Positions 1 to 10,796 are shown, counted from the stretch's first letter. The stretch: DNA of 64,000 nucleotides from Ascarosepion bandense (GCA_037127315.1 JBBBDQ010001943.1:216001-280000); one strand, 5' to 3'. Made by a program: numbers and translations. The notes: generated by a model not told the origin, from the letters alone.

Positions 1-780
1 TCTATACGCCGGCAATTGTGCACTTTCCCCAAGAGCACGCATTTTTCAACTCCCACCCTGGAATTCCAGCTCAAACATCGCTTCAAGGTGATTCCATATG
101 CTTGTGCCTAATTTAATACAGAAGCATGCAGACGTGATAATGAAAATTATATTGATTTTTAAATGAATGCGAGAGCATAACATCCGCCCAAATAACCACA
201 GAAACAAGTAATAGAGTTACTTCACCAAGATGTAATGGGTAACAACTGTCGCCTCGTGCTCTAGATTTTTGTCCTTGTGGCATACACTGCAAGCTTAGGA
301 CATATCCGGGAGATCTCAATGAGTAGTAATGTTTACAGAGCTACTTCAGTAGCTATAATTATTGTCGTGAGTGTGGTTCTAAAATGTGACTAAAGTCTGA
401 TTAAAAGAGAAGAGAAAGGAGTTGTCTGGCTTCAAGGTAATAGTTCAGAAGCTCTTCGAAGAAACCATTTCCATGTCATAGAAAGTTCGATGGCGGCGGA
501 TATCTTCACCAGAGACCCCGTGCTAGTTTAAGAACTTATTTATAAATACATGGAATTTATATAATGAAATCTCCCATTCTCTTTGAAATAAAAGGCTCTA
601 ACATTTTAGTTCTTAGACCCGAGTAGGCAAACTACACATAACAATTTATTAAGCGTAGTTTAGATGCGAAAGAAGGACTACTTCATGGAGCGCCCAGGAA
701 GATGCGAACTCCCTACTCAGCCATAATTCATCGAGAAAAACATGGTTGATAACAGTTACTCTATGGAAAAGTTCTCAAAG
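1..780. other. No gene recognised
   Basis: I see no transposon protein, RNA gene or convincing exon here. The longest frame (113-319, minus strand, 68 codons) resembles nothing known to me and has the length expected by chance. The stretch ends at the (TA)n tract around 786-823. Confidence 0.5.
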
Positions 781-782
781 CC

Positions 783-823
<41 letters not shown>

Positions 824-825
<2 letters not shown>

Positions 826-905
826 CGGAAATTAACGAAGATTAACGAAACTTGATTATAAACAACCGACAATTTGATAATAATGTTCAAACAAGTCCTT
901 TCAGA
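824..905. repeat. Orphan MITE arm
   Basis: About 50 bp starting TACGGAAATTAACGAAGATT match the reverse complement of the right end of the MITE at 1204-1462. They then join a segment (ATAATGTTCAAACAA) that also occurs at ~1390 and ~1507. This looks like a broken or recombined second copy. Confidence 0.6.
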
Positions 906-909
906 TATA

Positions 910-1202
910 TATATGTTAGACTTCGAAAAACAGTAGCTACTCTAGCAACTACGCATCGTTCATTCAGCAATGAATTAAAACACACTCAGCTTTTGGGTGT
1001 GCATAATGATAATATACACGTTAAAAAGTCTGCCTTCTTCCACCGAACGCCCATAACTCAGAGGTAGAATCGCCGACTGACGCTAATTCGGTCGGGTTTC
1101 AATCCTGGGTTAAAAGCAATCAGAGTCTAACCGTACTGATGAGCTGTGATACAGCGAAACAGATCTGTCTGCGGATGACTATATATATATATATATATAT
1201 AT
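910..1202 (+). mobile_element. tRNA-derived SINE (family 1), 5'-truncated copy
   Basis: Short non-autonomous retroposon. An A-box-like segment lies near 1048-1066 (ACTCAGAGGTAGAATCGCC) and a B-box-like segment near 1097-1107 (GGTTTCAATCC), as in an internal RNA polymerase III promoter of tRNA origin. The tRNA-like part is preceded by a ~110-bp non-tRNA unit containing AACAGTAGCTAC and followed by a conserved tail (GATGAGCTGTGATACAGCGA) that ends in (TA)n. The same structure recurs at 10795, 18706 (minus), 30440, 41088 (minus) and 44421 (minus). Compared with the 18706 and 44421 copies it lacks the first ~50 bp. Mobility must depend on a LINE in trans (inference). Confidence 0.8.
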
Positions 1203-1203
1203 T

Positions 1204-1462
1204 TACGGAAACTAACGAAGATTAACGAAATGGTCTTAAACAACTGACTTACCTGCGATAAATTTCTGTTCTGACACACATTTTCATAACAAAAATTTAT
1301 CTTAAATAATCAGGTCGGTAGAAATAATTATATAATACTGTTTGATTATAAACAGAATATCTACTTAAATACGAGTATCGATAAAAAAATAATGTTCAAA
1401 CAAATCCTTTTAAATTGCCGGTTGTTTCTAACCAGTTTCGTTAATCTTCGTTAATTTCCGTA
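1204..1462. mobile_element. MITE with ~40-bp terminal inverted repeats
   Basis: The left end (TACGGAAACTAACGAAGATT, continuing to ~1245) is the reverse complement of the right end (~1421-1462) with only a few mismatches. The element is ~259 bp, has no coding capacity, and sits beside (TA)n. An orphan arm of the same end lies at 824-875, next to the SINE. Its interior (about 1340-1412) is repeated directly just outside the right end (1467-1535), so the locus was rearranged or duplicated. Superfamily not determined. Confidence 0.7.
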
Positions 1463-1609
1463 ATATAAAACAGAATATCTACTTAAATACAAGTATCGAT
1501 CAAAAATAATGTTCGAACAAATCATTTCGAAATTATATATATATATATGGTTTTTCTATACTGGTTAATGTTTCTGCGGAACTAAGCACTTTCCCGAATA
1601 GCCAAATGC

Positions 1610-1795
1610 AGATCGTAGTTAAGATCGTACTTAAGAGTTAAGTACTTAAGAGATCGACCACGTGAGCAATGATAAGGTTCTGAAAAGGATGGAAACGAAA
1701 AGGAATTAATACTGAGAATCAGGAAGAGACAGCTAAAGTTCCTGAGGCATGTGCTGAGGAAAAAGGGCTTGGAGAATCTGATAAATAAAGAACTA
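1610..1795 (+). pseudogene. RTE-like LINE, C-terminal RT fragment
   Basis: The sequence around 1655-1790 is nearly identical to 4250-4375 (GACCACGTGAGCAATGATAA), which encodes the tail of a non-LTR reverse transcriptase ('RIDHVSNDKVLERM'-like). It is shorter, frameshifted and has no intact frame. It is one of three fragments of this LINE in the first 6 kb. Confidence 0.7.
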
Positions 1796-2352
1796 ATTTG
1801 CATTGTGTACCTCAATGTCACCGAACCCTTATCGGTATAAATAGGAGAATTAAAAAATCACTTTCTATTTTATGTACGACAGACTCTTCTGTCTAACTAT
1901 AATTTGTACAAGACGAGAGATTCCATCATATATAAAATAGGGATTTATTCAATTAACCCCAAAAATATATATATATATATATGTAAACTTATCACTATAC
2001 TCGTTTTGAAAAACACTCCGCGTATATATGCGGAAGGAAAATGTAGTTGTAAAATAAGAAAGAGCTAAGCACATGAACATCAGCCAAAGCAATTTGGACC
2101 GAGCCAGTACGTAGCCCAAAGAAAAAACCCGGGACGAGTAATCAATAACAAAAAAGCGCTCAATACGTAAGCAGAGCAGAATAAGAACTATGTTCTTAAT
2201 AAAAGTTTCCCCACCCTTTTTGCCTTTGGTGTCTTCTTTTTTTTTATTTGGGGGTCACGTGGGTTATTGAGTTCCCTTTATCTTGTCCTTGTCACTCTCC
2301 TCTTTAGCCAAACTTCCCTGAAGATCCGTTTAGGTGAAACCTTGGTAGGCTT

Positions 2353-2369
2353 GTTGGCTCACTTGGTTC

Positions 2370-2421
<52 letters not shown>
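2353..2421. repeat. (TA)n microsatellite
   Basis: Uninterrupted TA dinucleotide tract, one of the longest of more than twenty in the window. Others are near 787, 1181, 7072, 8239, 10752, 10958, 19033, 29204, 30102, 30714, 32262, 33039, 33548, 33928, 44704, 54779, 55188, 55597, 56503, 59518, 59633 and 61923. Confidence 0.95.
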
Positions 2422-2423
<2 letters not shown>

Positions 2424-2504
2424 TGGTTGGTTAAAAATAACTCCCTATTTTATAGAGTACGATCAGTAAATTTTATATGTTTAATTCTGAGCATGCACAT
2501 TGTT

Positions 2505-3165
2505 AGCTTTTGCTTTTGTCGACAGTACAGTATAGTATGGTCAGTTGGGCACCGTCTGTGAGGAAAAAAAGCACCATAACGAAATTCACTCCGCCAGAAA
2601 TTTTGAAACTGCACGCTGTAGTGTTTGGTATTGTCGCCGTAATCTATAATACAAACCTCTCAGACTGTTTGGGTATCGATCTGAAGCAAGAGCAGAGGAT
2701 TCGGAAAGAGTTCGATGATACATTCAGTCTACATCATGGTGTTTGAAATAATCACTGGTGATGGCAACGTTATGCCTCCGTTAATCTTCCCAACACAAAG
2801 GCCTACATCGAGTGCCTTGAGAAGATAGTGCTGATCTGAGTCAAGAGGATAACTGCTGAAAGAACCTATATATGGCAACAGAAAAGCAGGAGTACACAGT
2901 CGTGGTTGTCAGACATGGTTGTCAGACCACATCACACCTGACATCAGGCCACTTAACTCCCGCGATTGTAGCCTCCTTGATTGTTATGTGGGGCGCATTT
3001 GAGCGAGAAACCATCAAAACTACTTCTGACACGAAAGATAAATTGAAAGCAAGTATTATGGCAGCGTTCACCAACTTAAAGGAGATGGTCTATAAGAGTT
3101 GCAGGAGATTCCAAAATTGTCTAGGGTCGTGGTTGAAGCCAATGATTTTATTGAATAAATTTACT
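2505..3165 (+). pseudogene. Tc1/mariner-type transposase pseudogene, copy 1
   Basis: Remnant of an IS630/Tc1/mariner transposase, which cuts and pastes DNA at TA sites. An N-terminal helix-turn-helix region (2540-2745) is followed in other frames by a segment around 2762-2900 ('TKAYIECLEKIVL', 'RITAERTYIWQQKS') and by the C-terminal part ('WGAFERE', 'DTKDKLKASIMAAFTNLK', 2985-3100). Several frameshifts and stops separate the blocks. The region of the second catalytic aspartate is partly deleted after 'WQQKS'. A related antisense copy lies at 9850-10480, and the shared block order confirms the family. I saw no terminal inverted repeats. Not functional. Confidence 0.75.
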
Positions 3166-3239
3166 CTTAGTTTAATTAACAAATTAATCAATGTGGCTAC
3201 GGTGCATTTCAGTCGAGTGTGAAATCATTGTTTTACAAG

Positions 3240-4150
3240 AAAGTAATTTTAGAGCATTCTTGTGTATAAAAACGTCTAATAGGTGCAGCATGAGTGCAGC
3301 ATCTTGAGAATGTGAGTATTTGCGGAACTTGTATTAGTGGAAATATCACCAGAAAATTTCTATGATTGGCTACAATATATTTTTGTTGCCAACTCTCTTC
3401 TTTACTCTACTTGAAAAAAGGGACGAACGTGTGGATTGAACACCGGAAGACGAATCGATCAAAGAGCTGCAATAATTGCCAGAGATTCAATAATTCAAAC
3501 AGCTTTTCGCCTGACAATGTCTTTTACTTAAAAATTATAGAATGTATAATTGAAACTGCATTAGTCACATTACATCCAATAATAAAATAATGAGTATTAG
3601 AGTAGCGAGGAAGTTTTGTTACATCAAATAATTTGTAATTCACGTTCAGTTTTATTCTTTTTGTTAGCTTGCGTCATTACTTCAATAAAAACAATTCGAG
3701 CGTTAAAGATTCATGCTTCATTTGAAATCACAATTAAAATTAATAATACATGCTGCAGGTATCACTGAAACTCGCATCTGTAAATTTTTGCTGGTTCAAA
3801 TTTGATGGGAAATATCTTTGTGGTGTATTTACTCTCTTGTATATTATCTAATGGTTTAGTTATTCCGAAGGAGTAAAGATTTCTCACATGACCAACCAAA
3901 AACAGGGCTGTAAGCTCGATTTATATTCAAAGTATTCTCTTTCTAACTCCTGAAGATTAAATCCGAAATAAATTATAATGAAAAGAAATGTATTGAACAA
4001 GATTCAAAACTAATATAACAAAAATTAACAAAGAGCTGAATAATTTGTTTTTTTTATTCCAATCCAAGCAAAACGGTAAAGCAACTAAGACGCAAATGGC
4101 TACTGGGAGTGAGAAAAACAGAGTAGAAGATAAAAGATCAACAGGATTCA
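3240..4150. other. No gene recognised
   Basis: AT-rich sequence. The frames at 3366-3590 (plus) and 3957-4166 (minus) are short, have no recognisable domain and probably occur by chance. No repeat copy elsewhere in the window was noticed. Confidence 0.5.
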
Positions 4151-4189
4151 AGGTGACAGGTGACAATTGGCATTAAATTTAAATTTTTG

Positions 4190-4515
4190 CAAATCATCGT
4201 TAGGATCGTACTTAAGAGTTTCTACAGAAGGATGCTGGGGATATCACGGATCGACCACGTGAGCAATGATAAGGTTCTGGAAAGGATGAAAACGGAAAGG
4301 AAATTAATACTGGAAATCAGGAAAAGACAGTTCCTGGGGAAGGCATGTGATGAGAAAAAGGGATTGGAGAATCTGATACTCACAGGTCAAATAGAGGAAA
4401 AGAGAGACAGGGGAAAGCAGCGGATAACATATTTGGCGGTCCTGAGCAGGTGGATGTCAGAGCGGGAATTGGGTGGGGTTACATGAACATGGCACATAGA
4501 CGAAGAAGAAGAAAT
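4190..4515 (+). pseudogene. RTE-like LINE, C-terminal RT end with (GAA)n tail
   Basis: The open frame to 4486 encodes the end of a non-LTR reverse transcriptase: 'FYRRMLGISRIDHV', 'KRQFLGKAC', 'GLENLILTGQIEEKRDRGKQ'. This matches the terminal region after the RT domain in RTE-like LINEs. The 3' end runs into a short GAA-type repeat (ACGAAGAAGAAGAAATAATA), which looks like the LINE tail because the antisense copy at 4828 also ends in (GAA)n. It is severely 5'-truncated, with one in-frame deletion before 'FLGKA' compared with the 4828 copy. Confidence 0.75.
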
Positions 4516-4619
4516 AATAAAAAAAGAGTTTTACAAGAACTGCAGTAGGAGGAACTATTAGGATAGAAATTTCGGTTAGCTCTTGAACTTTCGACGGTGG
4601 TATTATGAGATCTAGGTGT

Positions 4620-4720
4620 TCATTTAATACTACACTTAAATTTGTGAAGTCAAAGGAAAGCTCATCAGAACTATGACCATGAAAGTATATATAGAAAAGA
4701 CTCAAGGAAGCTACATTACT
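4620..4720 (-). pseudogene. Jockey-type LINE, short C-terminal scrap
   Basis: The minus strand encodes 'SLFYIYFHGHSSDELS', matching the 'FYKYFHGFCS(D/N)EL' motif in the better LINE copies at 34300-35695 and 38265-38970. Nothing else is recognisable on either side. It lies between two RTE-like fragments. Confidence 0.6.
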
Positions 4721-4827
4721 GCGGTTGGGAAAATGACTGAAGATATGATGTCAGATTAAGATAGATAACGTTGCAGATTCTTCTTTGGATTCTGTCAGAA
4801 GCACAACAGCAGCTGTAGCAGTAATAT

Positions 4828-5625
4828 TCTTCTTCTTCTTCTTCTTCTTCTTTGTGCCCTGTCCTTTCAGGGCGTAGGCGATCATGACTTTCCACGTCTT
4901 CCTATCCCTGGTGGCTCTTAGCACGCTTTCTCCTGTTACACCACGCAAAACTTGATCCGTCATCCACCTGATCAGGTCCTTCAAATATGTTTTCTGTTGC
5001 TTTCTCCTGTCTCTTTTTCCCTCTACCTGGCCTGTTAGTATCAGGTTCTCCAAACCCTCGTTCTTCATTGCATGTCCCAGGAACTTTAGCTGTCTCATCT
5101 TGATGCTCAGTATTATTTTCCTTTTCGTTTCTTTCCTTTCCAAAACCTCATCATTGCTCACATGCTTGTTTCATGATATTCGCAGCATCCTTCTGTAGAA
5201 CCACATTTCAGTTGCTTCAAGTTTTTCCTTCATCCTCGATGATATTGTCCAGTATTCGCAGCCATATTGAAGAACTGACATCACATAGCAATCCAGTACT
5301 CTTTTCTTTGTTTCTAGCGAAATTGTCCTGTTTTTAAAATACTTTACTCAACTTCTGAAATGCTTACTTCGACATACCATTCGCACTTTCCGTCTTCCCG
5401 GGTATTTAAATTTGTGTACCTGTTTAATTTTAGTATCCCCCATCTTTACTTGGCATTTTGAACTGCCCTTTTTGCTGACAACATGCATTCGGTTTTCTCG
5501 CAGTTTATTTGTAGTCCTTTCTTGTCACTCTCTTCAGCTACTTGTAGCTTTCTTTCTGTGTATTGTCTCCGCCGAAAAAGTGAACAACGAATAAAGCTAC
5601 CAGTTGGTTCAAAATATTCGTTCCA
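4828..5625 (-). pseudogene. RTE-like LINE, C-terminal RT fragment (longest copy)
   Basis: Read on the minus strand, this starts near 5600 with 'VAEESDKKGLQINCEKTECM', the region after the RT catalytic core. It continues through frameshifted sequence to 'GCCEYHE' near 5180, then an open frame (5161-4751) with 'MSNDEVLERKETKRK', 'LKFLGHAMKNEGLENLILTG' and 'YLKDLIRWMTD'. The 3' end has a (GAA)n tract (plus strand 4829-4851, CTT repeats). The catalytic core of the RT is missing, so it is dead. It lies antisense to the 4190 copy and shares its tail type. Confidence 0.8.
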
Positions 5626-5639
5626 TTTCATGTCAGTGG

Positions 5640-6260
5640 AAAATGTGTGACCTAAAATGAGTTGATCTTCTGGGTATTAGATTCAAACACGATGATGGAA
5701 GTCAAAAGAATATTTATCATGGTATCTTTTCATCTATCCCGCCCTGTCGTCTGGGGCTGTAGAATACGCCGACTGCACCACTGCAGAAGGGTAATCCCTC
5801 CCAACGAGGTAACTTGTAAGGCGCTAGGACGGAATCTTGATGGTTGAACATTCATTGATCCGGCGACAATTGGCCCTTACTTGGTCTGACGAGCGGTCGG
5901 ATAGACACGATCTGATCAATCGGCTGGTCGTGCCAAGCCCTAGCATCTATATCTTAAGACCCGACCGTATTATTCAAACTGCATTTATGACAAATACCCA
6001 ATCCTCTTATCTTATAGGTGCTAGAAGGCGGCGGCTCATGGTCAATTGCGTTGAGTGAGTGAGAATTTGACCATTGTTATGTTACACGGTACTTAGTATT
6101 GGTTATTGAAACCTGAAATTGACAGGAGCTCAGTTTTACTCACCGGCTCGAGTATACTGGTAATATATCTCGTCTCAACCAAGGTGACTGGGTTTCCCCC
6201 TTGGTTAATTTTGAACTCAAGTTGGACTCTGTGGTGGGTGAGGGAGTATAGGACCAATGA
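5640..6260. other. Moderately GC-rich unique-looking segment, no gene recognised
   Basis: Less AT-rich than its surroundings. Overlapping short frames (5662-5847, 5837-6058) show no known domain. It may be an unrecognised repeat, but I saw no second copy in the window. Confidence 0.4.
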
Positions 6261-6269
6261 ATACCTAAA

Positions 6270-6735
6270 CCTTAAATATGGCTTTTCTAAAAACGAAAAA
6301 AATAGAAACCTCTCAGAATCAGATTCTCTCAGATCAGTTACAAAGAAAATAACAAATTCTCCAAATTTATAGTAATAGAATCAATAGAAGATACACCTCT
6401 AAGTAAATAATCGTCCTTTCTCATTGCAAGGATAATAAAGAGCAGGTCGAATCCGAAATCAGTTAAAAAATTAGAAATGGAAAGAAGTAACTGAGAAAAA
6501 ATATGCCGAAAATTTACTAAAAATGGAAAAGTTCTATAAACATAAATGTAAGGCTTACCTGCAAGAGAAGTTGAACTCTTGTAAGAAAATCATAAGAAGT
6601 CAAGAATTGGGCTTAGCAACAGAAGAAGAAATAAAAACGGCACTGCGAGGACAGAGTGTCACCAATTACAAAAGAATTAAGAGGAATGGTGAGAGTGTAT
6701 TGACCAATAATTACCAAACTATCACTGTGAATTTA
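6270..6735 (+). pseudogene. Jockey-type LINE ORF1 (Gag-like) fragment
   Basis: Pieces in shifting frames resemble the first protein of Jockey-group LINEs, a nucleic-acid-binding Gag-like protein that packages element RNA: 'KFIVIESIEDTPLSK' near 6363-6407, 'SVKKLRNG' near 6455, 'KKYAENLLKMEKFYKHKCKA', 'EEEIKTALRGQSVTNYKRI', 'NGESVLTNNY'. At least two frameshifts or stops break it before the open frame at 6523. The zinc knuckles expected downstream are absent. The family call rests on my memory of this motif order. Confidence 0.65.
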
Positions 6736-6739
6736 TTTC

Positions 6740-6790
6740 AAACTTTTGTTGGCATTAAATGACCCACTGATGTTGATATGCCATAAAACA
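6740..6790 (+). repeat. Dispersed repeat pair member
   Basis: TTGGCATTAAATGACCCACTG followed by ATATGCC and AAACAAAAC recurs in diverged form at 7557-7608. It may be a short transposon end. The function is unknown. Confidence 0.55.
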
Positions 6791-6829
6791 AAACAACCAA
6801 TCTATCTAGCTATATATATATATATATAG

Positions 6830-6923
6830 TAAGAGAGAGAGAGAGAGGGGGGGGCATTTGTCCTTGTTTTGTGGAAGGAATCCGACCCCAAAGTTTTTAA
6901 AAGGTTGTATACATCCTCTCTCT

Positions 6924-6975
<52 letters not shown>
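6830..6975. repeat. (GA)n/(G)n and (CT)n microsatellites
   Basis: A GAGAGA run with a G8 tract (~6833-6855) and a (CT)n tract (~6915-6975) flank ~60 bp of sequence. The complementary purine and pyrimidine runs could pair as an imperfect hairpin. Confidence 0.85.
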
Positions 6976-6976
<1 letters not shown>

Positions 6977-7064
6977 AAGGATTTTTCTGTTGCTGAGGTG
7001 ATGTGTTGTCCCCCGTGGGGATCTTCATATCGAAATGGCCATTCAACATCTTTGAATTAATCCT

Positions 7065-7071
<7 letters not shown>

Positions 7072-7126
<55 letters not shown>
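7072..7126. repeat. (TA)n microsatellite
   Basis: Pure TA tract of about 55 bp between LINE fragments. No element end was identified on either side. Confidence 0.9.
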
Positions 7127-7130
<4 letters not shown>

Positions 7131-7669
7131 CTTTTCACGAAAGCAAGGTAGGCTCTAAGTATGCCGGTAAACTGCATCCAGCAATCCAGCAGCAAGAACT
7201 CTTATTGGGAGGCTGTGAGTCACCTCTTAATTACTGTTGTTCCCAGGTTCAACCTAACCCGGTGTGGTAGCACCTGTTATGATTCCAGCTATGGAAAAAT
7301 ACTTAACCCCCAAACTGGGGCCAAAATAATATGAAAGTATAAAAATAGACTTTTATAGAAAAACTTTTGAAGGAAAAAAATTTTTGCCATAATACATTTT
7401 TGAAGGAAAAAAGTATTAGTAACAATACATTTTTTATTACAAAGCTAGAAGACACCTTCAGTTCTCTAAAATAAAATAAAAATGATTTCATCAAAATCTG
7501 ACTAAATCAACCTTCTCACTATAACCAAACTTTAAAATAATACCTTTAAAAGCCTACCTTTTTGGCATTAATAACCCACAGAGGTTCATATGCCGTTAAA
7601 CAAAACTCAAAACTCAAAGCCAGGCAATAAATCCACTAGTACGAAAGAGGCTAGAGGTTACTGACGGTT

Positions 7670-7981
7670 AGAGAATGTGATAAAAATTCTCCTAGGGAGA
7701 GAGGACAATAAAATAATCAGAATTGAGAATACAGAAGATAACGACGCATGCGTTCAATTTTTAAAAGATCAAATATCACTGGAAAGCAAGAAGCAGAAAA
7801 AATTTCTGCAAGCGATAGAAGAAACTAGTAGGATAAAACCTACGGTTACATCTAGCCATTTTGACTGAAACTGTTTTTACTTGTCACCGGTCTAGTACTG
7901 AGCTTAAATCCATTAAGTCGCGGTACCATACAGGAAAGTTCATCACAGCAGCTACCATGAAAAGCACTAGGAAGCTAAGTT

Positions 7982-7985
<4 letters not shown>
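7670..7985 (-). pseudogene. Jockey-type LINE, C-terminal fragment
   Basis: Read on the minus strand from 7985, the sequence encodes a diverged 'SLCLFYKYFHG'-like block, then 'MARCNRRFYPTSFFYRLQKFF' and 'LLAFQ'. These correspond to the 'CRRQFYSCSFLSRTSRLWNSLP' region of the LINE C-terminus at 19554-19985. It is close to the 21650-21870 copy and the 52755-53285 copies. The open plus-strand frame here is only the shadow. It is interrupted by stops, with a GATA microsatellite abutting its 5' side. Confidence 0.65.
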
Positions 7986-8020
<35 letters not shown>

Positions 8021-8034
8021 TGAAAATAACTGGA

Positions 8035-8084
<50 letters not shown>
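7983..8084. repeat. (GATA)n microsatellite
   Basis: Two GATA/TAGA tracts separated by ~18 bp of unique sequence (ATGAAAATAACTGGA). Confidence 0.95.
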
Positions 8085-8235
8085 TATTGCAAATCGTCTG
8101 AAGACATCACATGGTAGAAACCTAGGTTACTTAATAACCCGGTTACAAATGAAAAGTATTCAAAAGTTTTACAATATGATTGTATTAAACACTTTTTAAC
8201 ACGAATGCGTACTGGTCTAATCAATCAATCAATCA

Positions 8236-8238
<3 letters not shown>

Positions 8239-8299
<61 letters not shown>

Positions 8300-8400
8300 A
8301 CAAAAGAAAAATTTATTTTAACCGACGCGTTTCGTCCTTTGATGAAATTTATCGAAGCAATTGCGAGGATTTTATTTTGTCTAAAATATTTATATACAAG
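8239..8400 (-). mobile_element. PLE-like 3' tail with hammerhead-like end and (TA)n
   Basis: On the minus strand the segment reads TTTCATCAAAGGACGAAACG then CGTCGGTTAAAAT before a long (TA)n tract (8239-8296). GGACGAAACGCGTC is the 3' half of a hammerhead-ribozyme-like tail known from Penelope-like elements. The CUGAUGA half is degenerate here (TCGATAAA). Similar tails lie near 11020 (minus) and 56660 (plus). Confidence 0.5.
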
Positions 8401-8419
8401 AGCAATGTTTTTTTTTTCA

Positions 8420-9480
8420 AAATGTTTTAAATGTTTGTTTTTGTTTCAAAGTGTTTAAAACAAGCCTAAAACAGCCCATACCCATAAGCAGTCAGTTTAA
8501 ATGTAACATTGTATAAAAATAAACACAAACACACACAGCAGAAAATTACGATGTTTTTCAGGATCATTCTCCTACCAAAAATGTTTTCCATGTTTTATCA
8601 AAGAATAATATGACTATCGTGCCAGATTATGTCATTAAAACTGCTGACCAATTCTTACTTTATGTTCCGTGTCATTCATGACCAGAGGTCAAGAAGTATA
8701 TGTCTTATTCCATAATATCTGTCCCCAGTGAACTGGTAATGTCTGCTCTTTTGACTTATGATGCGTAAAGTTACAAACTCAAGAGATTTTACGTCACATA
8801 GAATGAAAGTTAAACAATGATTTAAACATTGAGTTCTTAACGACTACATATTCAGTTTTGTTCATATATTTCTTTTTATCAGTCTGTCCGTATGTCTGTC
8901 TGTCTGTTTGTGTTTTCCAACTTATTTATACCGATATATCAATTGATTCATATTCAAGAAGAGTTTTAAAAAATGCGTTAACGAAACTATCAGCTTCCTG
9001 TATAAATCACTATTGGAAATTTTTTTCTTGGGATCGAACACTGACTGTTGAGCCCAGTAGATAATATACAATTGTTCCAAATACTAGACTAAACATTTTC
9101 CCATATTTGGGTAAATTTGACTTTATTTAAAACAGACTGAACTGTGTTCGATATCGGTACAATATACACTTTTTCTCGATTGCATGTTGAAATCTTAGTT
9201 AACAAATTAAAACAAAATTAGAAAGCTATGGTTAAAAGAAACGACGACGAATAGAGGTAATGGACAAAAGGGCGTCAACTCTTCTTGTCTGGAAGGTGTT
9301 TCAGCCTTTCACACTGCAATAGGTAAATAAAGCAGTAACACTGCCTTAACCCGTCTAATTGAATTGCGAGCTGGATCCAATGAGGAGGATATAAAATAGA
9401 TTGGCATAGCATCCTTGCGGTCAGATCCGGTGCCCCGATTCAGAGAGAAGCCATCATCTCTAATATCATCTAAACTGTAA
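8420..9480. other. No gene recognised
   Basis: Unique-looking AT-rich sequence without recognisable transposon proteins. It contains short T- and A-rich runs and a small CTGT cluster near 8882-8910. Confidence 0.45.
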
Positions 9481-9497
9481 TTACGTTCTAATCAAAT

Positions 9498-9827
9498 ATG
9501 CTCCTTAAAGCGAGAGGTTTTGCCGATTCGGGCCGAGCGCCACCTAGCGGCCTTTTTCTTGTTCAGAAATGGGCAAATGATGATAATGATGATGGTGGTG
9601 ATGGTGGTGTAAGTGGGTGTGAAGCCGATGATAATTACAATGAGATGTTAGTTGTTATTGCGTCTTTGTCATTGGTAAATTGTTTGGCACACTTCCTATA
9701 TAATCTTTTTCCTATTATACAGGTTGCGATTGATAAAACGTCGTCTAAATCTGGAAAAAAAATGGAAATAACATTAGCATCCCATTTTGACAGATATATT
9801 TATCAAAATGGCACAAAAATACCTTGA
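9498..9827 (+). CDS. Unrecognised small open frame (doubtful)
   Basis: A 109-codon frame with an acidic, low-complexity stretch (DDNDDGGDGG) from an ATG/GAT-rich microsatellite near 9580-9610, followed by a hydrophobic segment around residues 50-75. I recognise no domain. It ends beside the dead transposase at 9850. It may be an accident of the microsatellite. No splice or polyadenylation signal was used to support it. Confidence 0.12.
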   Translation: MLLKARGFADSGRAPPSGLFLVQKWANDDNDDGGDGGVSGCEADDNYNEMLVVIASLSLVNCLAHFLYNLFPIIQVAIDKTSSKSGKKMEITLASHFDRYIYQNGTKIP

Positions 9828-9849
9828 AATACTGAAGAGAAGAATTATT

Positions 9850-10480
9850 CAATAAAATCACCACGGTCTCTAGAATACTTTGGAATCTCTTTCAACTCTT
9901 CTGGATGGTCTGCTTTAAGTTTGTGAATGCTGCCATAAACTTTGTCTTCAGTTCATCTTTGATGTTACAGTTTTATTGATCTTTCGCTCCACTGCACTCT
10001 ATGGATAATAATTAAGGGGGGGTGAAATCTGGAGAGTTAGCTGGTCAGATGCAAGACGGTGATGTGGTTGTCTGACAGACATGACTGGGTTCTCCTGTTT
10101 GCGTAGCATGGTGCAGAGTTTTGTTGTCAGACATAGGATATTTCAGCAACGATGATCTTGACCCAAGTCAGCACTACCTTCGCAAGGTAGTGCTGATTCT
10201 GAGACCAGATGAGATGATATCATCCGTGTTGATTCTGAGACCAGATGAGATGATAAATAGCCATGACTAGTGATCATTTTAAACACCTTCATGATCACCA
10301 TTATAGTCATCCAACTGTATTGTCCTTATTTTGACACCTACACATGCGGGGATGTTTGCATTGGAGCTTCCGGTGCGAATGACAAGCAGTACATCATTTA
10401 GTTTCCAAATTTCTGGCAGAGCAAATTGCATAGTGCACTTTTTCACACAGACAACGCCCAACTGACCCTACTTTACTGTG
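9850..10480 (-). pseudogene. Tc1/mariner-type transposase pseudogene, copy 2
   Basis: Same family as 2505-3165, in opposite orientation. On the minus strand the N-terminal block (10461-10279, 'KLNDVLLVIRT') is followed by 'KVVLTWVKIIVAEISYV', 'QQNSAPCYANRRTQSCLSDN' (~10150-10080) and the C-terminal block 'KDELKTKFMAAFTNLKQTIQKS' (~9960-9900). The position expected to hold the second catalytic aspartate (QQDSAPCH in the family as I know it) reads N. Stops and frameshifts occur throughout, so it is inactive. A short internal duplication lies at 10190-10257. Confidence 0.7.
10190..10257. repeat. Two-copy tandem repeat inside transposase relic
   Basis: TGATTCTGAGACCAGATGAG occurs twice, ~35 bp apart. 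It is a small duplication that arose within the decaying transposase copy. Confidence 0.8.
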
Positions 10481-10748
10481 CAGTAGACCAGAATCAGAAA
10501 TAAGTAAGTCGCAAGAACAAAATTACAAATATAAAATGGCGAAAATTTACCCATTGCACCCTATGTAGGTGACTGGGTGGCTGTGTGCGGGTGTGGGGGT
10601 TTTAAATAATAAAAATGCCGATTAAAAATAAATCAATTAGTTGTTTACGTATATATATGTAGAGAAAGAGGAATTTTTTTTACAAATTACCACTTCTGCG
10701 ATTTATGTATTACTCTTTAGTAACTAATTTAGTTGGCCTGTGTATAGA

Positions 10749-10794
<46 letters not shown>

Positions 10795-10796
<2 letters not shown>

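Noticed and set aside
1040..1110. Functional tRNA gene
   Set aside because: A- and B-box-like blocks exist but no full cloverleaf or anticodon arm could be formed, and the unit recurs with a SINE tail.
9498..9827. 109-codon frame with acidic repeat as a gene
   Set aside because: The acidic part is an ATG/GAT microsatellite and the rest shows no domain; kept only as a doubtful feature.
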